Assembly: GCA_018401565.1 (NCBI GenBank)
Contig: JAGYKS010000025.1
Coordinates: forward strand, 434,001 to 498,000
Origin: Acidimicrobiales bacterium
GTDB lineage: Bacteria > Actinomycetota > Acidimicrobiia > Acidimicrobiales > Acidimicrobilacustridaceae
Direction: 5' to 3'
Length of the DNA stretch: 64,000 bases
The position numbers were made by a program, and so were the translations under genes. The notes beneath the pieces are model-generated. The model searched no databases. It saw nothing but the letters and a program-made list of their open reading frames with translations, and was not told where the DNA came from. Of the stretch, positions 33,356-45,440 are shown piece after piece. Within the stretch, counting starts at the first letter, position 1. Each line of letters starts with the position of its first letter.

Positions 33356-34515
33356 CCACGGCTCCCACAGGCTCGCCGCGTCGGGTGATGGTGGCCATGT
33401 CCGGCGGGGTGGACTCATCGGTGGCCGCGGCGTTGCTGGTGGCCGCTGGTCACGACGTGGTGGGGGTGACCCTGCGGCTGTGGGGTGGCGACAGCGACAG
33501 CGGCTGCTGCTCGGTGGCCGACGTTGACGACGCCCGGCGCGTCGCCCAGCAACTCGACATCGACCACCACGTGTTCAACATGTCTGATGAGTTCACCACC
33601 CACGTGGTCGGTCCGTACGTGGCCGACCACGCCGCCGGTCGCACCCCCAATCCGTGCATCGAGTGCAACCGTCACCTCAAGTTCGACCGGCTGTTGCACC
33701 GGGCCCGGGCCCTGGGGTTCGACTCGGTTGCCACTGGCCACCACGCCCGGGTGGTCACCGACGCCGACGGGGTGCGCCGCATTGCCCGGGGCGCCGACGC
33801 AGCCAAGGACCAGTCGTACGTGCTGTACATGCTCGACGCCGACGCCCTGGCCATGATCGAGTTGCCGGTGGGTGACATGACCAAGGATCGGGTGCGGGTC
33901 ATGGCCACAGACCTCGGTCTGCGCACCGCCGACAAGCCCGACAGCCAGGACGTGTGCTTCATCACCTCGACCGAGGGTCGTCGGGGATTTTTGGAGACCC
34001 GTGTCGAGCTGCATCCCGGCCGCCTTGTGGACACCGATGGCAACGAGGTCGGCGAGGTGGATGCCGTGGAACTGGTGACGGTGGGTCAGCGCCGGGGCCT
34101 GGGAATGTCGGGCACCGGTGACCATCGCTTCGCTGTGGCCGTGGACATCACGACCCGCACGGTCACCGTGGGCAGCCGTGACCAGATGCTCACCGACACC
34201 ACGGTGTGCCAGCGGGTGACGTGGTCGGGTGCAGCCGTGCACGGTGAGGTGCTGGCTCAGGCCAGCGCCCACGGTGATCCACTGGCGGCCACCGTGACGC
34301 CCGTGGCGCCCGTGGCGGCGTCAACCGACAGCCCTGACGACGGCGATGGCGATGTTGACAGCCATGACGATGGCGATGTTGACAGCCATGACGATGGCGA
34401 TGGCGACAGCACGATCGAGGTGCGGTGGCACCAACCAGTTCGACGCATCGCCGCCGGTCAGAGCGTGGTGTTCTACCGCAACGACATGGTGCTCGGTGGA
34501 GGCGTGGTGGTCTGA
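33352..34515 (+). CDS. mnmA: tRNA-specific 2-thiouridylase MnmA
   Basis: Thiolates U34 of tRNA Lys/Glu/Gln using ATP and persulfide sulfur. VMVAMSGGVDSSVAAALLVA is the PP-loop; GVTLRLWGGDSDSGCCSVAD, AGRTPNPCIECNRHLKFDRL (first catalytic Cys), ATGHHARVV, AKDQSYVLYML, LGLRTADKPDSQDVCFITST (second Cys) and GQRRGLGMSG follow in the right order. A 28-residue acidic Asp/Ser/His repeat sits in the C-terminal beta domain before STIEVRWHQPVRRIAAGQSV. 387 aa, slightly long because of it. Start ATG at 33352 within the ATGA overlap. Confidence 0.96.
   Translation: MTTAPTGSPRRVMVAMSGGVDSSVAAALLVAAGHDVVGVTLRLWGGDSDSGCCSVADVDDARRVAQQLDIDHHVFNMSDEFTTHVVGPYVADHAAGRTPNPCIECNRHLKFDRLLHRARALGFDSVATGHHARVVTDADGVRRIARGADAAKDQSYVLYMLDADALAMIELPVGDMTKDRVRVMATDLGLRTADKPDSQDVCFITSTEGRRGFLETRVELHPGRLVDTDGNEVGEVDAVELVTVGQRRGLGMSGTGDHRFAVAVDITTRTVTVGSRDQMLTDTTVCQRVTWSGAAVHGEVLAQASAHGDPLAATVTPVAPVAASTDSPDDGDGDVDSHDDGDVDSHDDGDGDSTIEVRWHQPVRRIAAGQSVVFYRNDMVLGGGVVV
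34327..34410 (+). repeat. In-frame acidic repeat in mnmA
   Basis: A 30-bp unit, then two 24-bp units starting GACAGCCATGACGATGGCGA, then a partial GACAGC. They encode DSPDDGDGDV, DSHDDGDV, DSHDDGDG. The loop is highly acidic and absent from typical MnmA. Confidence 0.9.
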
Positions 34516-34523
34516 GCGCTCCA

Positions 34524-34550
34524 GCCCACCCCGGCAGCGGGGTGGTGGGC
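34524..34550. terminator. Strong hairpin between convergent genes
   Basis: GCCCACCCCG, loop GCAG, then CGGGGTGGTGGGC forms a long GC stem with a small bulge, placed 8 bp after the mnmA stop and 3 bp before the end of the leftward membrane-protein gene. No clear T-run follows, so termination strength is uncertain; it could serve both strands. Confidence 0.45.
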
Positions 34551-34552
34551 GT

Positions 34553-35497
34553 TCAGCGCACCGGCAGTCCGCGTTCGGCCACGGTGCGCATCACGGCACC
34601 GGGCCGACTGGGGGTCACCAGCACGGCTTCAACGTCGGTTCCCGGTGCGGTAAACGACCCTCCGGCGGCACGACGGTCGGCGTTGGTGAGGATGGTGGAG
34701 GGTTCACCGAGTCTCACCTCGATGGCCAGCCCCAGAGCCCCCATGGTGAGGTCGGTGGCGGTGGTGTCGGCCAGTGCCGGACCGACCCCGGCCAGATTGC
34801 CTTTTTGCACCAGGAGTGAGTCGGTGAGCACCAGCGGGTCGTGCACCACCACCCCGGCGGGCACCAGCACCAGCCATCGCCGGGACAACAAATGGGTACG
34901 GCGCACGATCACCGGTGCCAGCGCCCAACCGGCGGCCAGCACCACAACCCCGGCGATCCATGATCGCGCTGCCAGCAGCAACGGCCCCGCCACCACACCG
35001 GCGGTCACCACCACCCACAGCACCGGCAACGGGCCCAGCACCACGGCGGTTGGCGGGCGCAGGGCAAAGCGTCGTTCAGCGCCATACGACGAGCCGTTGA
35101 CACTGCGGTCGCCATAGGCGGCGGTCAGCACCAGGGCGCAGGCCGCTGCTGCACATGCCAGCCCCACTACCCCAGTTGCGCCCAGCGCCCGGTTGCCGTC
35201 GGGGTCGGTGTCAATCGCCGCCCACACGGTGGCCGCCAGACCGGCTGGAATCACGTAGCGGGCCAGCGTCAGGCTGCTGGTTCGGGCGATGGCGATGGTG
35301 CCAACCCCCACGCCCCAACCCAGCCACAGGCCCACTGCCAGCACCCACTGGACCGGAGTCGATCGTTGGGCAGCGGCGGTAGCCAGGAGGTCCCCGGCGG
35401 TGAACGGCAGCGCCAACCAGCACAGTCCCACCAGCACGGGAACGAGGCTGACAAGCGCGGGGGCGAGGGTTGTCACAGGTTTGCGGGGGCTTCGCAC
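34553..35497 (-). CDS. Hypothetical membrane protein, 314 aa
   Basis: N-terminal half with about six TM segments (LAPALVSLVPVLVGLCWLAL, WVLAVGLWLGWGVGVGTIAI, ALGATGVVGLACAAAACALV, and PTAVVLGPLPVLWVVVTAGV). The C-terminal soluble half (HLLSRRWLVLVPAGVVVHDP, LADTTATDLTMGALGLAIEV, AAGGSFTAPGTDVEAVLVTP) is beta-rich. No family name comes to mind; similar genes beside mnmA/metE-like genes in Acidimicrobiia are annotated hypothetical, as I recall. A start nearer the first TM is possible. Confidence 0.7.
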   Translation of the reverse strand: MRSPRKPVTTLAPALVSLVPVLVGLCWLALPFTAGDLLATAAAQRSTPVQWVLAVGLWLGWGVGVGTIAIARTSSLTLARYVIPAGLAATVWAAIDTDPDGNRALGATGVVGLACAAAACALVLTAAYGDRSVNGSSYGAERRFALRPPTAVVLGPLPVLWVVVTAGVVAGPLLLAARSWIAGVVVLAAGWALAPVIVRRTHLLSRRWLVLVPAGVVVHDPLVLTDSLLVQKGNLAGVGPALADTTATDLTMGALGLAIEVRLGEPSTILTNADRRAAGGSFTAPGTDVEAVLVTPSRPGAVMRTVAERGLPVR

Positions 35498-35570
35498 ACG
35501 GCGAAGATTTGCGCGCGATCACCTGCGGTGGCTAATCCACCTGTGTGGACATGCACCAAAAGGCAGGGTT

Positions 35571-36608
35571 GTGACCCTGTCGACCGGGCCGGCGACGCAA
35601 CGGGTGCGCCTGCCCATGGGCATGGCCACGTCCATTGGGAGCCTGCCGCACGTCGACCCCGGGGAGGCAGTCGACTTCGTGTTGACCCAGCAGTCGCGGC
35701 TTCCGGCGGCCCCGTCGCTGCCGGGTCGATCCCGACGTGAAGGCATGATCGCCCAGGCCGCCCACGGGGTGGCTGGCATCACGGTCACCGACGACGGCTC
35801 GTTGGTGATCGACGATGCTGCGCTCGACCCCGAGGCGCCCCTGTGGGACCCGGGTTTTTCCAGTGACGCCTTTGTCGGCCTGCGGGCGTTTGTCACCGCA
35901 GTGAGTGAGCGACGCGGTCCCATCAAGGTGTCGACCACCGGGCCGGTGACCCTGGGCGTGGCGCTGCACACCGCCGGGGTGGAGGCCGCTGTGGCGTTCG
36001 AGGTGGCCGGGTCGGCGGTGCGGCAGCGGGCCGAGGCAATGGTGGACTACGTGCAGGCCCGGGTCCCCCAGGCCCAGCTGGTGGTCTTCATCGACGAGCC
36101 GGTGCTGGGTTCGGCCATGGTGCCGGGCTTCCCGCTTGCGCCACTGGCAGCCATCGACCTGGCCTCCAGCGCGTTGGCGGCAGTGGAACCGGCTGCGGTG
36201 TCGGGCCTGCATTGCTGTGCCACCGACGCCGACTGGCGACTCATCATGCAGGCGGGTCCCCAGATCTTGTCGCTGCCCACCGATGGTGGCATCGAGCGGG
36301 CGGCGGCGGCCCTGTCGTCGTTTTTGGAAGCCGGGGGCTGGGTGGCATGGGGGGCGGTGCCCACCGACCGTCCCATCGGCACCACCGTGGAACGCATGTG
36401 GCGGCAGCTGAACATGTTGTGGGCCGACCTTGTCAGCGACGGCGGGTGTGACCCGGTGCAGCTGCGCACCCAGGCCATGATCACCCCGGCGTGCGGGTTG
36501 GCCCGCCATGGCGTCACCCAGGCCGAACAGGTGCTGTGGTTCACCAACCGTCTGGCCGAACGCCTGCACGACCAGGCCATCACCGCCCGATTCACCGGCG
36601 GAGCCTGA
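35571..36608 (+). CDS. Cobalamin-independent methionine-synthase-like protein
   Basis: 345 aa, corresponds to the C-terminal catalytic barrel of MetE without the N-terminal domain. GMATSIGSLPHVDPGEAVDF, IKVSTTGPVTLGVALHTAGV, QLVVFIDEPVLGSAMVPGFP, VSGLHCCATDADWRLIM (His/Cys zinc-ligand-like) and AWGAVPTDRPIGTTVERMWR, then MITPACGLARHGVTQAEQVL, fit the family. In M. tuberculosis a similar short protein (Rv3015c, from memory) sits between mnmA and ligA, so this is a conserved neighbour of unknown exact reaction. GTG at 35571 chosen; the ATG at 35617 is an alternative. Confidence 0.85.
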   Translation: MTLSTGPATQRVRLPMGMATSIGSLPHVDPGEAVDFVLTQQSRLPAAPSLPGRSRREGMIAQAAHGVAGITVTDDGSLVIDDAALDPEAPLWDPGFSSDAFVGLRAFVTAVSERRGPIKVSTTGPVTLGVALHTAGVEAAVAFEVAGSAVRQRAEAMVDYVQARVPQAQLVVFIDEPVLGSAMVPGFPLAPLAAIDLASSALAAVEPAAVSGLHCCATDADWRLIMQAGPQILSLPTDGGIERAAAALSSFLEAGGWVAWGAVPTDRPIGTTVERMWRQLNMLWADLVSDGGCDPVQLRTQAMITPACGLARHGVTQAEQVLWFTNRLAERLHDQAITARFTGGA

Positions 36609-36690
36609 CAGCGCTTCCTTCATTGGCGTGGTCGCCCCTGTCTGTGGTGGGCGCCGTGTCGGGCGTGGGTGTATCGGTAGGCTGCGGCCG

Positions 36691-39580
<2,890 letters not shown>

Positions 39581-39594
39581 CCAGCCACGCCGCG

Positions 39595-39658
39595 CTGCTG
39601 ACTTCAGGCGCTGCTGATTTCAGGCGCTGCCTACTTCCGGAGCTGCTCGCTTACGGCG
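39595..39658. repeat. Four 16-bp units ending at a stop codon
   Basis: CTGCTGACTTCAGGCG, CTGCTGATTTCAGGCG, then two decayed copies (CTGCCTACTTCCGGAG, CTGCTCGCTTACGGCG). The array fills the gap between the HAD gene and the leftward small protein and ends 3 bp before the latter's stop. Confidence 0.85.
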
Positions 39659-39661
39659 GCG

Positions 39662-40063
39662 TCACGACGCCCGAAAACACCAGGTGCGGGACGTGGCGCC
39701 CTGGGGGCCGTCGGACTGCCGCCACACCTCGACGGTCGCACAGTTCTCGTCGGGCAGCAGTTGTTCGACCACCTTGCCGGGGCTCGGCTGGTAGAGCACC
39801 TCACCGGGGTTCAGGGGCTCGTCGATCTGGCTCGGCGGGATGGCGGTGCCGTTGATCACCACAGAGGCGTCCCAGCCCGGATCAACAACCACACCCACCT
39901 TGTTCTGCAACAGCACCTTGTCTCCGGGGCCGGGAACCAGCTGGGCGATGCCCGGGGTCTCAGGCACCTGACGGCCATCGGTGACCTGGGTGGAGAAGTA
40001 CATCGCCCCCAGCATGGCCACCACCAACAGGGGCAGGATCAGACGCTTGACGTACCACGGCAT
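39662..40063 (-). CDS. Hypothetical single-TM exported protein, 133 aa
   Basis: Starts MPWYVKRLILPLLVVAMLGA, one N-terminal TM or uncleaved signal, then an extracytoplasmic domain with KVLLQNKVGVVVDPGWDASV, GTAIPPSQIDEPLNPGEVLY and a C-terminal ENCATVEVWRQSDGPQGATS ending WCFRAS. Two Cys (NCAT, WCF) could pair. No family recognised. It lies head to head with the PASTA kinase gene, 47 bp apart. Confidence 0.65.
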   Translation of the reverse strand: MPWYVKRLILPLLVVAMLGAMYFSTQVTDGRQVPETPGIAQLVPGPGDKVLLQNKVGVVVDPGWDASVVINGTAIPPSQIDEPLNPGEVLYQPSPGKVVEQLLPDENCATVEVWRQSDGPQGATSRTWCFRAS

Positions 40064-40110
40064 GCGCTCAGTCTGCCCTGCCGCAGTGCGCCTCACGGCA
40101 CCGGGCCGGT

Positions 40111-42300
40111 GTGACGTCGGCGGGGAGGCCCTCCGCCCGCTGTGCCCCAGTGACCGCTACCCTTCCCGACGTGGTCGTTCCGCACGTCGCTGACCGGGTT
40201 GGTCAGGTGCTGGGCGGGCGGTACCGGCTGGTGGCACCCCTTGGTTCGGGGGCATCAGCGACGGTGTACCTGGGTGACGATGTGACACTGCGTCGCCGGG
40301 TGGCTGTGAAGGTGCTGCACCCGGCCCTCGCCGACGACGAGGCTTTCCTCCGTCGTTTTCGCGCCGAGGCGCAGGTTGCCGCCGCGCTCAACCACCCCAA
40401 CGTGCTGGCCGTGCATGACTGGGGTCAGGACGGCTCCACGCCCTACCTCGTCAGTGAGTTCCTGGCCGGCGGCAGTCTCCGCTCGATGCTCGACGGAGCT
40501 GGCCCGCTGACTGCGTCGCAGGTGCTGGTGGTGGGGTTGGAGGCATCGCGGGGGCTGGCCTACGCCCATCGGCGCGGCCTGGTTCACCGGGACATCAAGC
40601 CGGCCAACCTGCTGTTCGACGACGAAGCCCGGTTGCGCATCGCCGACTTCGGCCTGGCTCGGGCATTGGCCGAGGCGGCGTGGACCGAACCCATGGGGGC
40701 GGTGCTGGGTACGGCCCGGTATGCCTCCCCCGAGCAGGCCCGCGGCCAATCCCTCGACGGGCGAAGCGACGTGTATTCCCTGGCATTGGTGCTGGTCGAG
40801 GCGGCCACCGGCACGGTTCCGTTCAGCACCGACACCACCATCGGCACCCTCATGGCCCGGGTCGACGCTCCGCTTCCGATTCCCGACGGCCTCGGGCTGC
40901 TCGGTGAGGTGTTGGCCGCTGCCGGATCGCCTGAGCCCAGCGACCGCCCCGACGCCGATGCATTGTCGGCGGCGCTGTTTGACGTGGCCCGCCAGATGGA
41001 TCGGCCAGGGCCGTTGCCGCTTGCTGGTTCGCCGGTGACCGTGGCCGACCACGACACCGATGTCGGGGCCACCGCAGCCCCCGTTGGTTCCGGTGACGGC
41101 GACGTCACCGTGATCGCTGATACCGGTGTGGCCGCCGAGACACCGGCGAGCGCATCAACCGCAAATGGTCTGGTCGAGGATGTGGCCGGTGGCGCAGTTG
41201 AGGGCGCAGTTGGTGGCGCAGCTGTGGGTGCTGTCGGTGGCGCAGCTGTGGGCGCAGTCGAGGGTGCAGAGGGTGTGGGCGCAGTCGAGGGTGTCGGCCC
41301 CGATGAAACTGCGCAGGGCGCCGTCGCAGCGCAGGGCACCGTGGAAGGCCAGGGTGCCGTGGAAGCGCAGGGCGCTGCCGCAGCCCCCGCTCTGGCAACA
41401 CCGGAGCGAAGCCGCCGGCGGCGTTGGCCGTGGCTGGTGGCGTTGCTGGCGGTTGCCGCCATCGCTGGCGGATCACTGTTTTGGTGGACGTCGGTTCGGG
41501 TGGTGTCGTCGGAGGTGCCGGTGCTCGTTGGGGTGGCCGTCACCGCCGCCGAGCAGGCCGCCCGTGACGGGGGCTGGGAGCTGAGCCGGTCCGAAGCCTT
41601 TGACCCTGTGCTGGCCGCCGGTTTGGTGGTGTCGCAATCGCCTGAGGCCGGGGTGTCATTGGCCCAGGGAGAGGTGCTCACCGTGGTGGTGTCGGCCGGA
41701 CCAGCTCCGGTTCCCGTGCCCGATGGTCTGGTTGGTGTTCCGCTGGCCGATGCCGAGCAGACGCTCGTTGGGGTTGGTCTGGCTCTGGGGTCGGTGACCG
41801 AGGCATTTGATGAGGTTGTCCCTGCGGGTGTGGTGCTGGCGGCATCGACTGAGCCCGGCGTGGAGTTGCCGTTTGGTGAAGTGGTGGATCTGGTGGTGTC
41901 AGCCGGACCCGAGCCGCGCACGGTGCCCGACAACCTGGTGGGGCGAGCCCTCGACGAGGTGCGCAATCTGCTCGAGGCGCTGGGACTCCCCGTCAGTGTT
42001 GGCGGTGAGTCCTACAGCGACAGCGTCCCGGCCGGTGGGGTCATCGAGGCGGCGCCGTCGCCGGGCCAGACCGTTGACCGCGGCACTCCGGTGCTCGTCG
42101 AGGTGTCACTGGGACCCCCGGAGGTGGCGGTCCCCGATGTGATCGGGCTTCCTGTGGTTGAGGCTGCCCGCCGGCTCGAGGCCGCAGGGCTGGTGGTCAC
42201 GGCCACCACCGGGTCGCCAACCCAACCGGTGACCAGCTCCGACCCGGCTCGGGGCACCACGGTGCGTCTGGGATCCAACATCACCATCTCCACCAGATAG
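40111..42300 (+). CDS. PknB-type serine/threonine protein kinase with PASTA domains
   Basis: Transmembrane receptor kinase that senses peptidoglycan fragments in known relatives. Kinase domain (about residues 30-290): YRLVAPLGSGASATVYLGDD (Gly loop), RRVAVKVLHPAL (Lys), LVHRDIKPANLLFDDEARLR (catalytic loop), ADFGLARALAEAAWTEPMG (DFG) and GTARYASPEQARGQSLDGRS. A 120-residue Gly/Ala/Val/Glu/Gln-rich repeat linker follows, then RRRRWPWLVALLAVAAIAGG as the TM and four extracellular PASTA-like repeats (VPVLVGVAVTAAEQAA; VPDGLVGVPLADAEQTLVGV; VPDNLVGRALDEVRNLLEAL; VPDVIGLPVVEAARRLEAAG). GTG at 40111 is the longest start; GTGs at 40150 or 40171 lie nearer the kinase domain. Confidence 0.93.
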   Translation: MTSAGRPSARCAPVTATLPDVVVPHVADRVGQVLGGRYRLVAPLGSGASATVYLGDDVTLRRRVAVKVLHPALADDEAFLRRFRAEAQVAAALNHPNVLAVHDWGQDGSTPYLVSEFLAGGSLRSMLDGAGPLTASQVLVVGLEASRGLAYAHRRGLVHRDIKPANLLFDDEARLRIADFGLARALAEAAWTEPMGAVLGTARYASPEQARGQSLDGRSDVYSLALVLVEAATGTVPFSTDTTIGTLMARVDAPLPIPDGLGLLGEVLAAAGSPEPSDRPDADALSAALFDVARQMDRPGPLPLAGSPVTVADHDTDVGATAAPVGSGDGDVTVIADTGVAAETPASASTANGLVEDVAGGAVEGAVGGAAVGAVGGAAVGAVEGAEGVGAVEGVGPDETAQGAVAAQGTVEGQGAVEAQGAAAAPALATPERSRRRRWPWLVALLAVAAIAGGSLFWWTSVRVVSSEVPVLVGVAVTAAEQAARDGGWELSRSEAFDPVLAAGLVVSQSPEAGVSLAQGEVLTVVVSAGPAPVPVPDGLVGVPLADAEQTLVGVGLALGSVTEAFDEVVPAGVVLAASTEPGVELPFGEVVDLVVSAGPEPRTVPDNLVGRALDEVRNLLEALGLPVSVGGESYSDSVPAGGVIEAAPSPGQTVDRGTPVLVEVSLGPPEVAVPDVIGLPVVEAARRLEAAGLVVTATTGSPTQPVTSSDPARGTTVRLGSNITISTR
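41187..41390 (+). repeat. Low-complexity repeat encoding the PASTA kinase linker
   Basis: Degenerate 12-24 bp units built on GGCGCAGTTGAGGGC and GGCGCAGCTGTGGGC, giving GAVEGAVGGAAVGAVGGAAV and then AQG-VEGQG units. It is in frame, between the kinase domain and the TM. Confidence 0.85.
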
Positions 42301-42398
42301 CCGATCCACGGCCGGACCCGACCCGACCCGACCCGGATTACAGCCATCAGGCCCGCCCATTTGGCGGCGGTGGGGGAGGGTGCCGGTAGCCTGCGGAA

Positions 42399-44244
42399 AT
42401 GGGTTTGGGACCGGGCGATGGCGTACAGGGTGATCCGCCCGCCCTCGATGACTCCCTGACAACCTCGGGCCTGTCGCACTGGCGCCACCGGGTGCTCGAT
42501 CGCTGGTCGGACTCCCCGCGCTATCGCTGGATGGTGCTCACCGTGGCGCTGGTGGGCCTGTTCTCGGTGGGCTTTTCCATCACGGTGCTGGCGGTATCGG
42601 TCCCCACCATCGCTGCGGACCTGGGCGCTCCCCGGTCGCTCATCACCTGGGTGATCACCGGGCCGCTGCTGGCCTATGCGGTGTTCGGGACCATCGGCAG
42701 GGAAGCTGGCCGACATCCTGGGTGCCCGACGGGTGTACCTGTGGTCGTTGGGGGCAGTGGGGGTATTTGCGGCGCTGTCGGCCGTTGCCTGGAGCGGGGG
42801 CAGTCTGGTGGGGTTCCGGACTGCCGGTGCCGCCGTCGGTGCGGCCGTGGGACCAGCTTCGTTGGCCATGATCAACCGTCTGTTCCCGCCCTACGAACGG
42901 GCCCGGGCTCTGGGCTTTTGGTCGATGGTGGCCGCCGGTGGCCCGGTGATCGGTGTGATCGTGGGCGGCCCAGTGGTGGAAGCCTTCTCCTGGCGGTGGA
43001 TCTTTGTGGCCCAGGTGCCGCTCACCGCTGCCGCCTTGTTGGTGGGTTGTCTGGTGCTGCCCGAGGTGGCCCGACGGCGCAATGTCTCATTCGACATCCC
43101 GGGATCGGTGTTGCTGGCGGCATCGGTGTCGTCGCTGCTGGTGGGGCTCAACCGGGGACCGGAACTCGGCTGGTCAGCCCCTTTGGTGGTGGGGTGTCTG
43201 GCTGCGGTGCCAGTTCTGGTGGTGGCGTTCGTGGCCGTCGAGCGACGACGGGCCGACCCGTTGCTGCCATTGCGCTACATCCGCCGTCGCAACTTCAGCT
43301 TTCCGGTGGTGAACCAGTTCTTTCTCAACTTCGCCTACATGGGCGGGTTCATCATCACGCCCCTGCTGTTGCAGGACGTGCTCGGCTACGGCGAGACCCG
43401 TACCGGGTTGATCTCCATTGCCCGGCCGTTGGCGTTCACCCTGGCAGGTCCGCTGGCCGGCATTTTGGCCGTGCGCACGGGCGAGCGGTTCAACGCCACG
43501 GTGGGCAGTGTGGCCATCTTTGTGTCCATGGTGGGTCTGGCCGCCGTCACCGGTACCACCGCCGATGTGTTCATCGTGGTGGTCCTTGCGGCCTCGGGCA
43601 TCGGCATGGGCATGGCGGCCCCGGCCATGACGGCGGCGCTGGCCAACTCGGTGGACGAACAGGACCTGGGTGTGGCCAGCGCCTTTCAGCAGATGTGCAG
43701 CCATGTGGGCACCGTGGTCGGCACCCAGCTGATGCTGACCGTGCAGCTGGCCCTTGCCCCGGTGGTGTTGGGCGCCGTCGCCACCGACGACGACATCGGG
43801 CAGTTGGCATCGTCGTATCACTGGGCGTATCTGGTGGGAGCAGCCGCAGCGGCGTTCGGCATCGTGGCGGCGCTGTTCGTACGCCGCTCGCACCGACCCT
43901 CTGATGGCCTGACCTCACATCGCCACGCATCAGACGACCCCAGGTCAACTCCCGCAGAGCCGTCGTTGGTGACCGCCGGTGTTGGCGGTGCGAAACCAAC
44001 CGCCCTCGCAGCCGCCAGCGGGCCTGCCACCGCCACCGTGCGCAATGCCGCCACCGCCGCCACCGGACCCAACGTCACCGATGCCACCGTCGGGCCCGGG
44101 CGGGTGCCAGCGGGCTCGGTCTCCACGGGGCGTTCGGCGGCCTCGAGTGCGTCAGCGGCGCTGACCGCCGCCCGTCGGATTCCGGCCCCAGACCCCGAAA
44201 CCCCGGCACCGACGACTGACGATCCGTCCCCCGACGCCAACTGA
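42399..44244 (+). CDS. DHA2-family (EmrB/QacA) drug exporter (frame interrupted)
   Basis: Proton-driven multidrug efflux pump with 14 predicted TM helices. RYRWMVLTVALVGLFSVGFS and ITVLAVSVPTIAADLGAPRS are TM1 and its loop. A shift near 42703 (one extra G) leads to GKLADILGARRVYLWSLGAV, MINRLFPPYERARALGFWSM, GPVIGVIVGGPVVEAFSWRW (motif C, G-x-x-x-G-P-x-x-GG) and IFVAQVPLTAAALLVG. The second half ends LASSYHWAYLVGAAAAAFGI, and an Ala/Pro/Thr-rich cytoplasmic tail of about 110 residues follows. Start ATG at 42399. Substrates unknown. Confidence 0.9.
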
Positions 44245-44370
44245 CCTGACGCCGGCGTCGGCCGGTTGGCAGTTCCGCTTTCTGCCGCGCTCTCTGCCTC
44301 GGATAGCGGCGCCCATTTGTGGCGCCAGTCTCTTCCTCGGGTTCCTGATCGGTGGTCGCCCGGACGCGAC

Positions 44371-44398
44371 TGCGGGGCGGCCCAAGGACCGCCCCGCA
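44371..44398. terminator. Perfect 10-bp hairpin between convergent genes
   Basis: TGCGGGGCGG, loop CCCAAGGA, CCGCCCCGCA. It lies between the exporter end (44244, rightward) and the SCP2 gene end (44477, leftward), directly abutting a tandem repeat. No T-run on either side; likely a bidirectional transcription stop or RNA end-protecting structure. Confidence 0.5.
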
Positions 44399-44480
44399 CT
44401 CGATGTTCATCACTCGATGTTCATCACTCGATGTTCACGACTTGCTGTTCAGGACTCGCCGTCCCGGACTCGCTGTTCAG
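44397..44480. repeat. Six 14-bp units running into the SCP2 stop codon
   Basis: CACTCGATGTTCAT twice, CACTCGATGTTCAC, then GACTTGCTGTTCAG, GACTCGCCGTCCCG, GACTCGCTGTTCAG. The final unit contains the SCP2 stop codon (TCA at 44477-44479 on the + strand), and most units keep TTCA at the same place. Confidence 0.9.
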
Positions 44481-44896
44481 GCAGTGATGTCCTTGATCTT
44501 GCCGGCCAGCTCGATGGCGGCGGGATCGGGTGAGGCGCCCTGCATGGCCATCAGCTTGGTGATGTCGCCTTCCACCTTGATCTTGCCGCTCATGAACGCC
44601 TGCATCCCGGCCTGCGGGTTCTGCTCCACGAAGATGGCGCGAGCGGTCTCGTAATCCACGGTGACGGTGAGGTCGGGGCTCTCAAGATGACCCTTGTCCA
44701 TCTTCATCTCGCCGTCAGACGTGTCCATGTGGCCGTTGAAGGCCCCGTCGACAAAGTCGTCGTGCTCGGGGGTCTCGACGATGATGAGGTTCATCTTCAC
44801 CGTGTGGGGAACAGCGGCGGAGGCGTCGCTGCCTTCGCGCAGGACGCGGGCTGCATCGATCCAGCCATCGGTGAGAAATACGTATGTGTCAGCCAT
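44477..44896 (-). CDS. SCP2 sterol-binding domain protein
   Basis: 139 aa, stand-alone SCP2 fold that binds fatty acyl chains or sterols. Visible parts: MADTYVFLTDGWIDAARVLR, VKMNLIIVETPEHDDFVDGA, LTVTVDYETARAIFVEQNPQ and AFMSGKIKVEGDITKLMAMQ, the last being the strongest family signature (G-K-(I/L)-K-(V/L)-x-G-D). Its 5' leader contains five 12-bp repeats. It stands alone between the exporter and gatC. Confidence 0.9.
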   Translation of the reverse strand: MADTYVFLTDGWIDAARVLREGSDASAAVPHTVKMNLIIVETPEHDDFVDGAFNGHMDTSDGEMKMDKGHLESPDLTVTVDYETARAIFVEQNPQAGMQAFMSGKIKVEGDITKLMAMQGASPDPAAIELAGKIKDITA

Positions 44897-44907
44897 GTGG
44901 CACTCCT

Positions 44908-44967
44908 TGTCGTGTTCGGTGTCGTGTTCTGTGTCGTGTTCGGTGTCGTCTTCGGTGTGGTGTTCGG
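44908..44967. repeat. Five 12-bp units in the SCP2 leader
   Basis: TGTCGTGTTCGG, TGTCGTGTTCTG, TGTCGTGTTCGG, TGTCGTCTTCGG, TGTGGTGTTCGG, followed by a partial unit. The array begins 11 bp upstream of the leftward SCP2 start and so lies in its 5' untranslated or promoter region. Confidence 0.9.
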
Positions 44968-45136
44968 TGTCGATAGTGCTGGCCGGGTGACGGACACCGG
45001 AGGCGCAGATCGATGCGTCACGCCAGGCCGTAGCGGCGGGCTGACACTATCCCATCGCCGGTGACTCGTCCGGCTCACACGGTCGGTGGGTATCGCTGGT
45101 GGGAGGGGACCCCACCGCCGCCTAGCATGACCGCCC

Positions 45137-45440
45137 ATGGCCCAGCGCATTACCCGAGACGACGTGGCCCACGTGGCCCGACTGGCCCGTCTGTCACCCA
45201 CCGACGACGAGATCGAGGTCTTCACTGGGCAATTGGCGGCGATTCTCGACCACGCCGCCGATGTGGAGTCGCTCGATGTGGGCGACATCGAGCCCATGAT
45301 CCATCCCTACCCGCTGCGCAACGTGTTGCGGGCCGACGTGCCTGGCCCCACCGTGGATCGTGACGAGGTGACTGGCCCAGGCGCCGGCGGTCGAGGACGG
45401 TCAATTCCGGGTGCCGGCCATCCTGGCTGACGAGCCATGA
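45137..45440 (+). CDS. gatC: Aspartyl/glutamyl-tRNA amidotransferase subunit C (frame interrupted)
   Basis: Small stabilising subunit of the GatCAB complex, which amidates Glu-tRNA(Gln) and Asp-tRNA(Asn). [40 protein letters not shown] and [20 protein letters not shown] are diagnostic. A shift near 45371 (one extra A after GAGGTG) breaks the end; the other frame reads [20 protein letters not shown] and stops at 45440, overlapping the gatA start as ATGA. Repaired length is 100 aa. An essential gene, so an error in the sequence is the likely cause. Confidence 0.94.
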
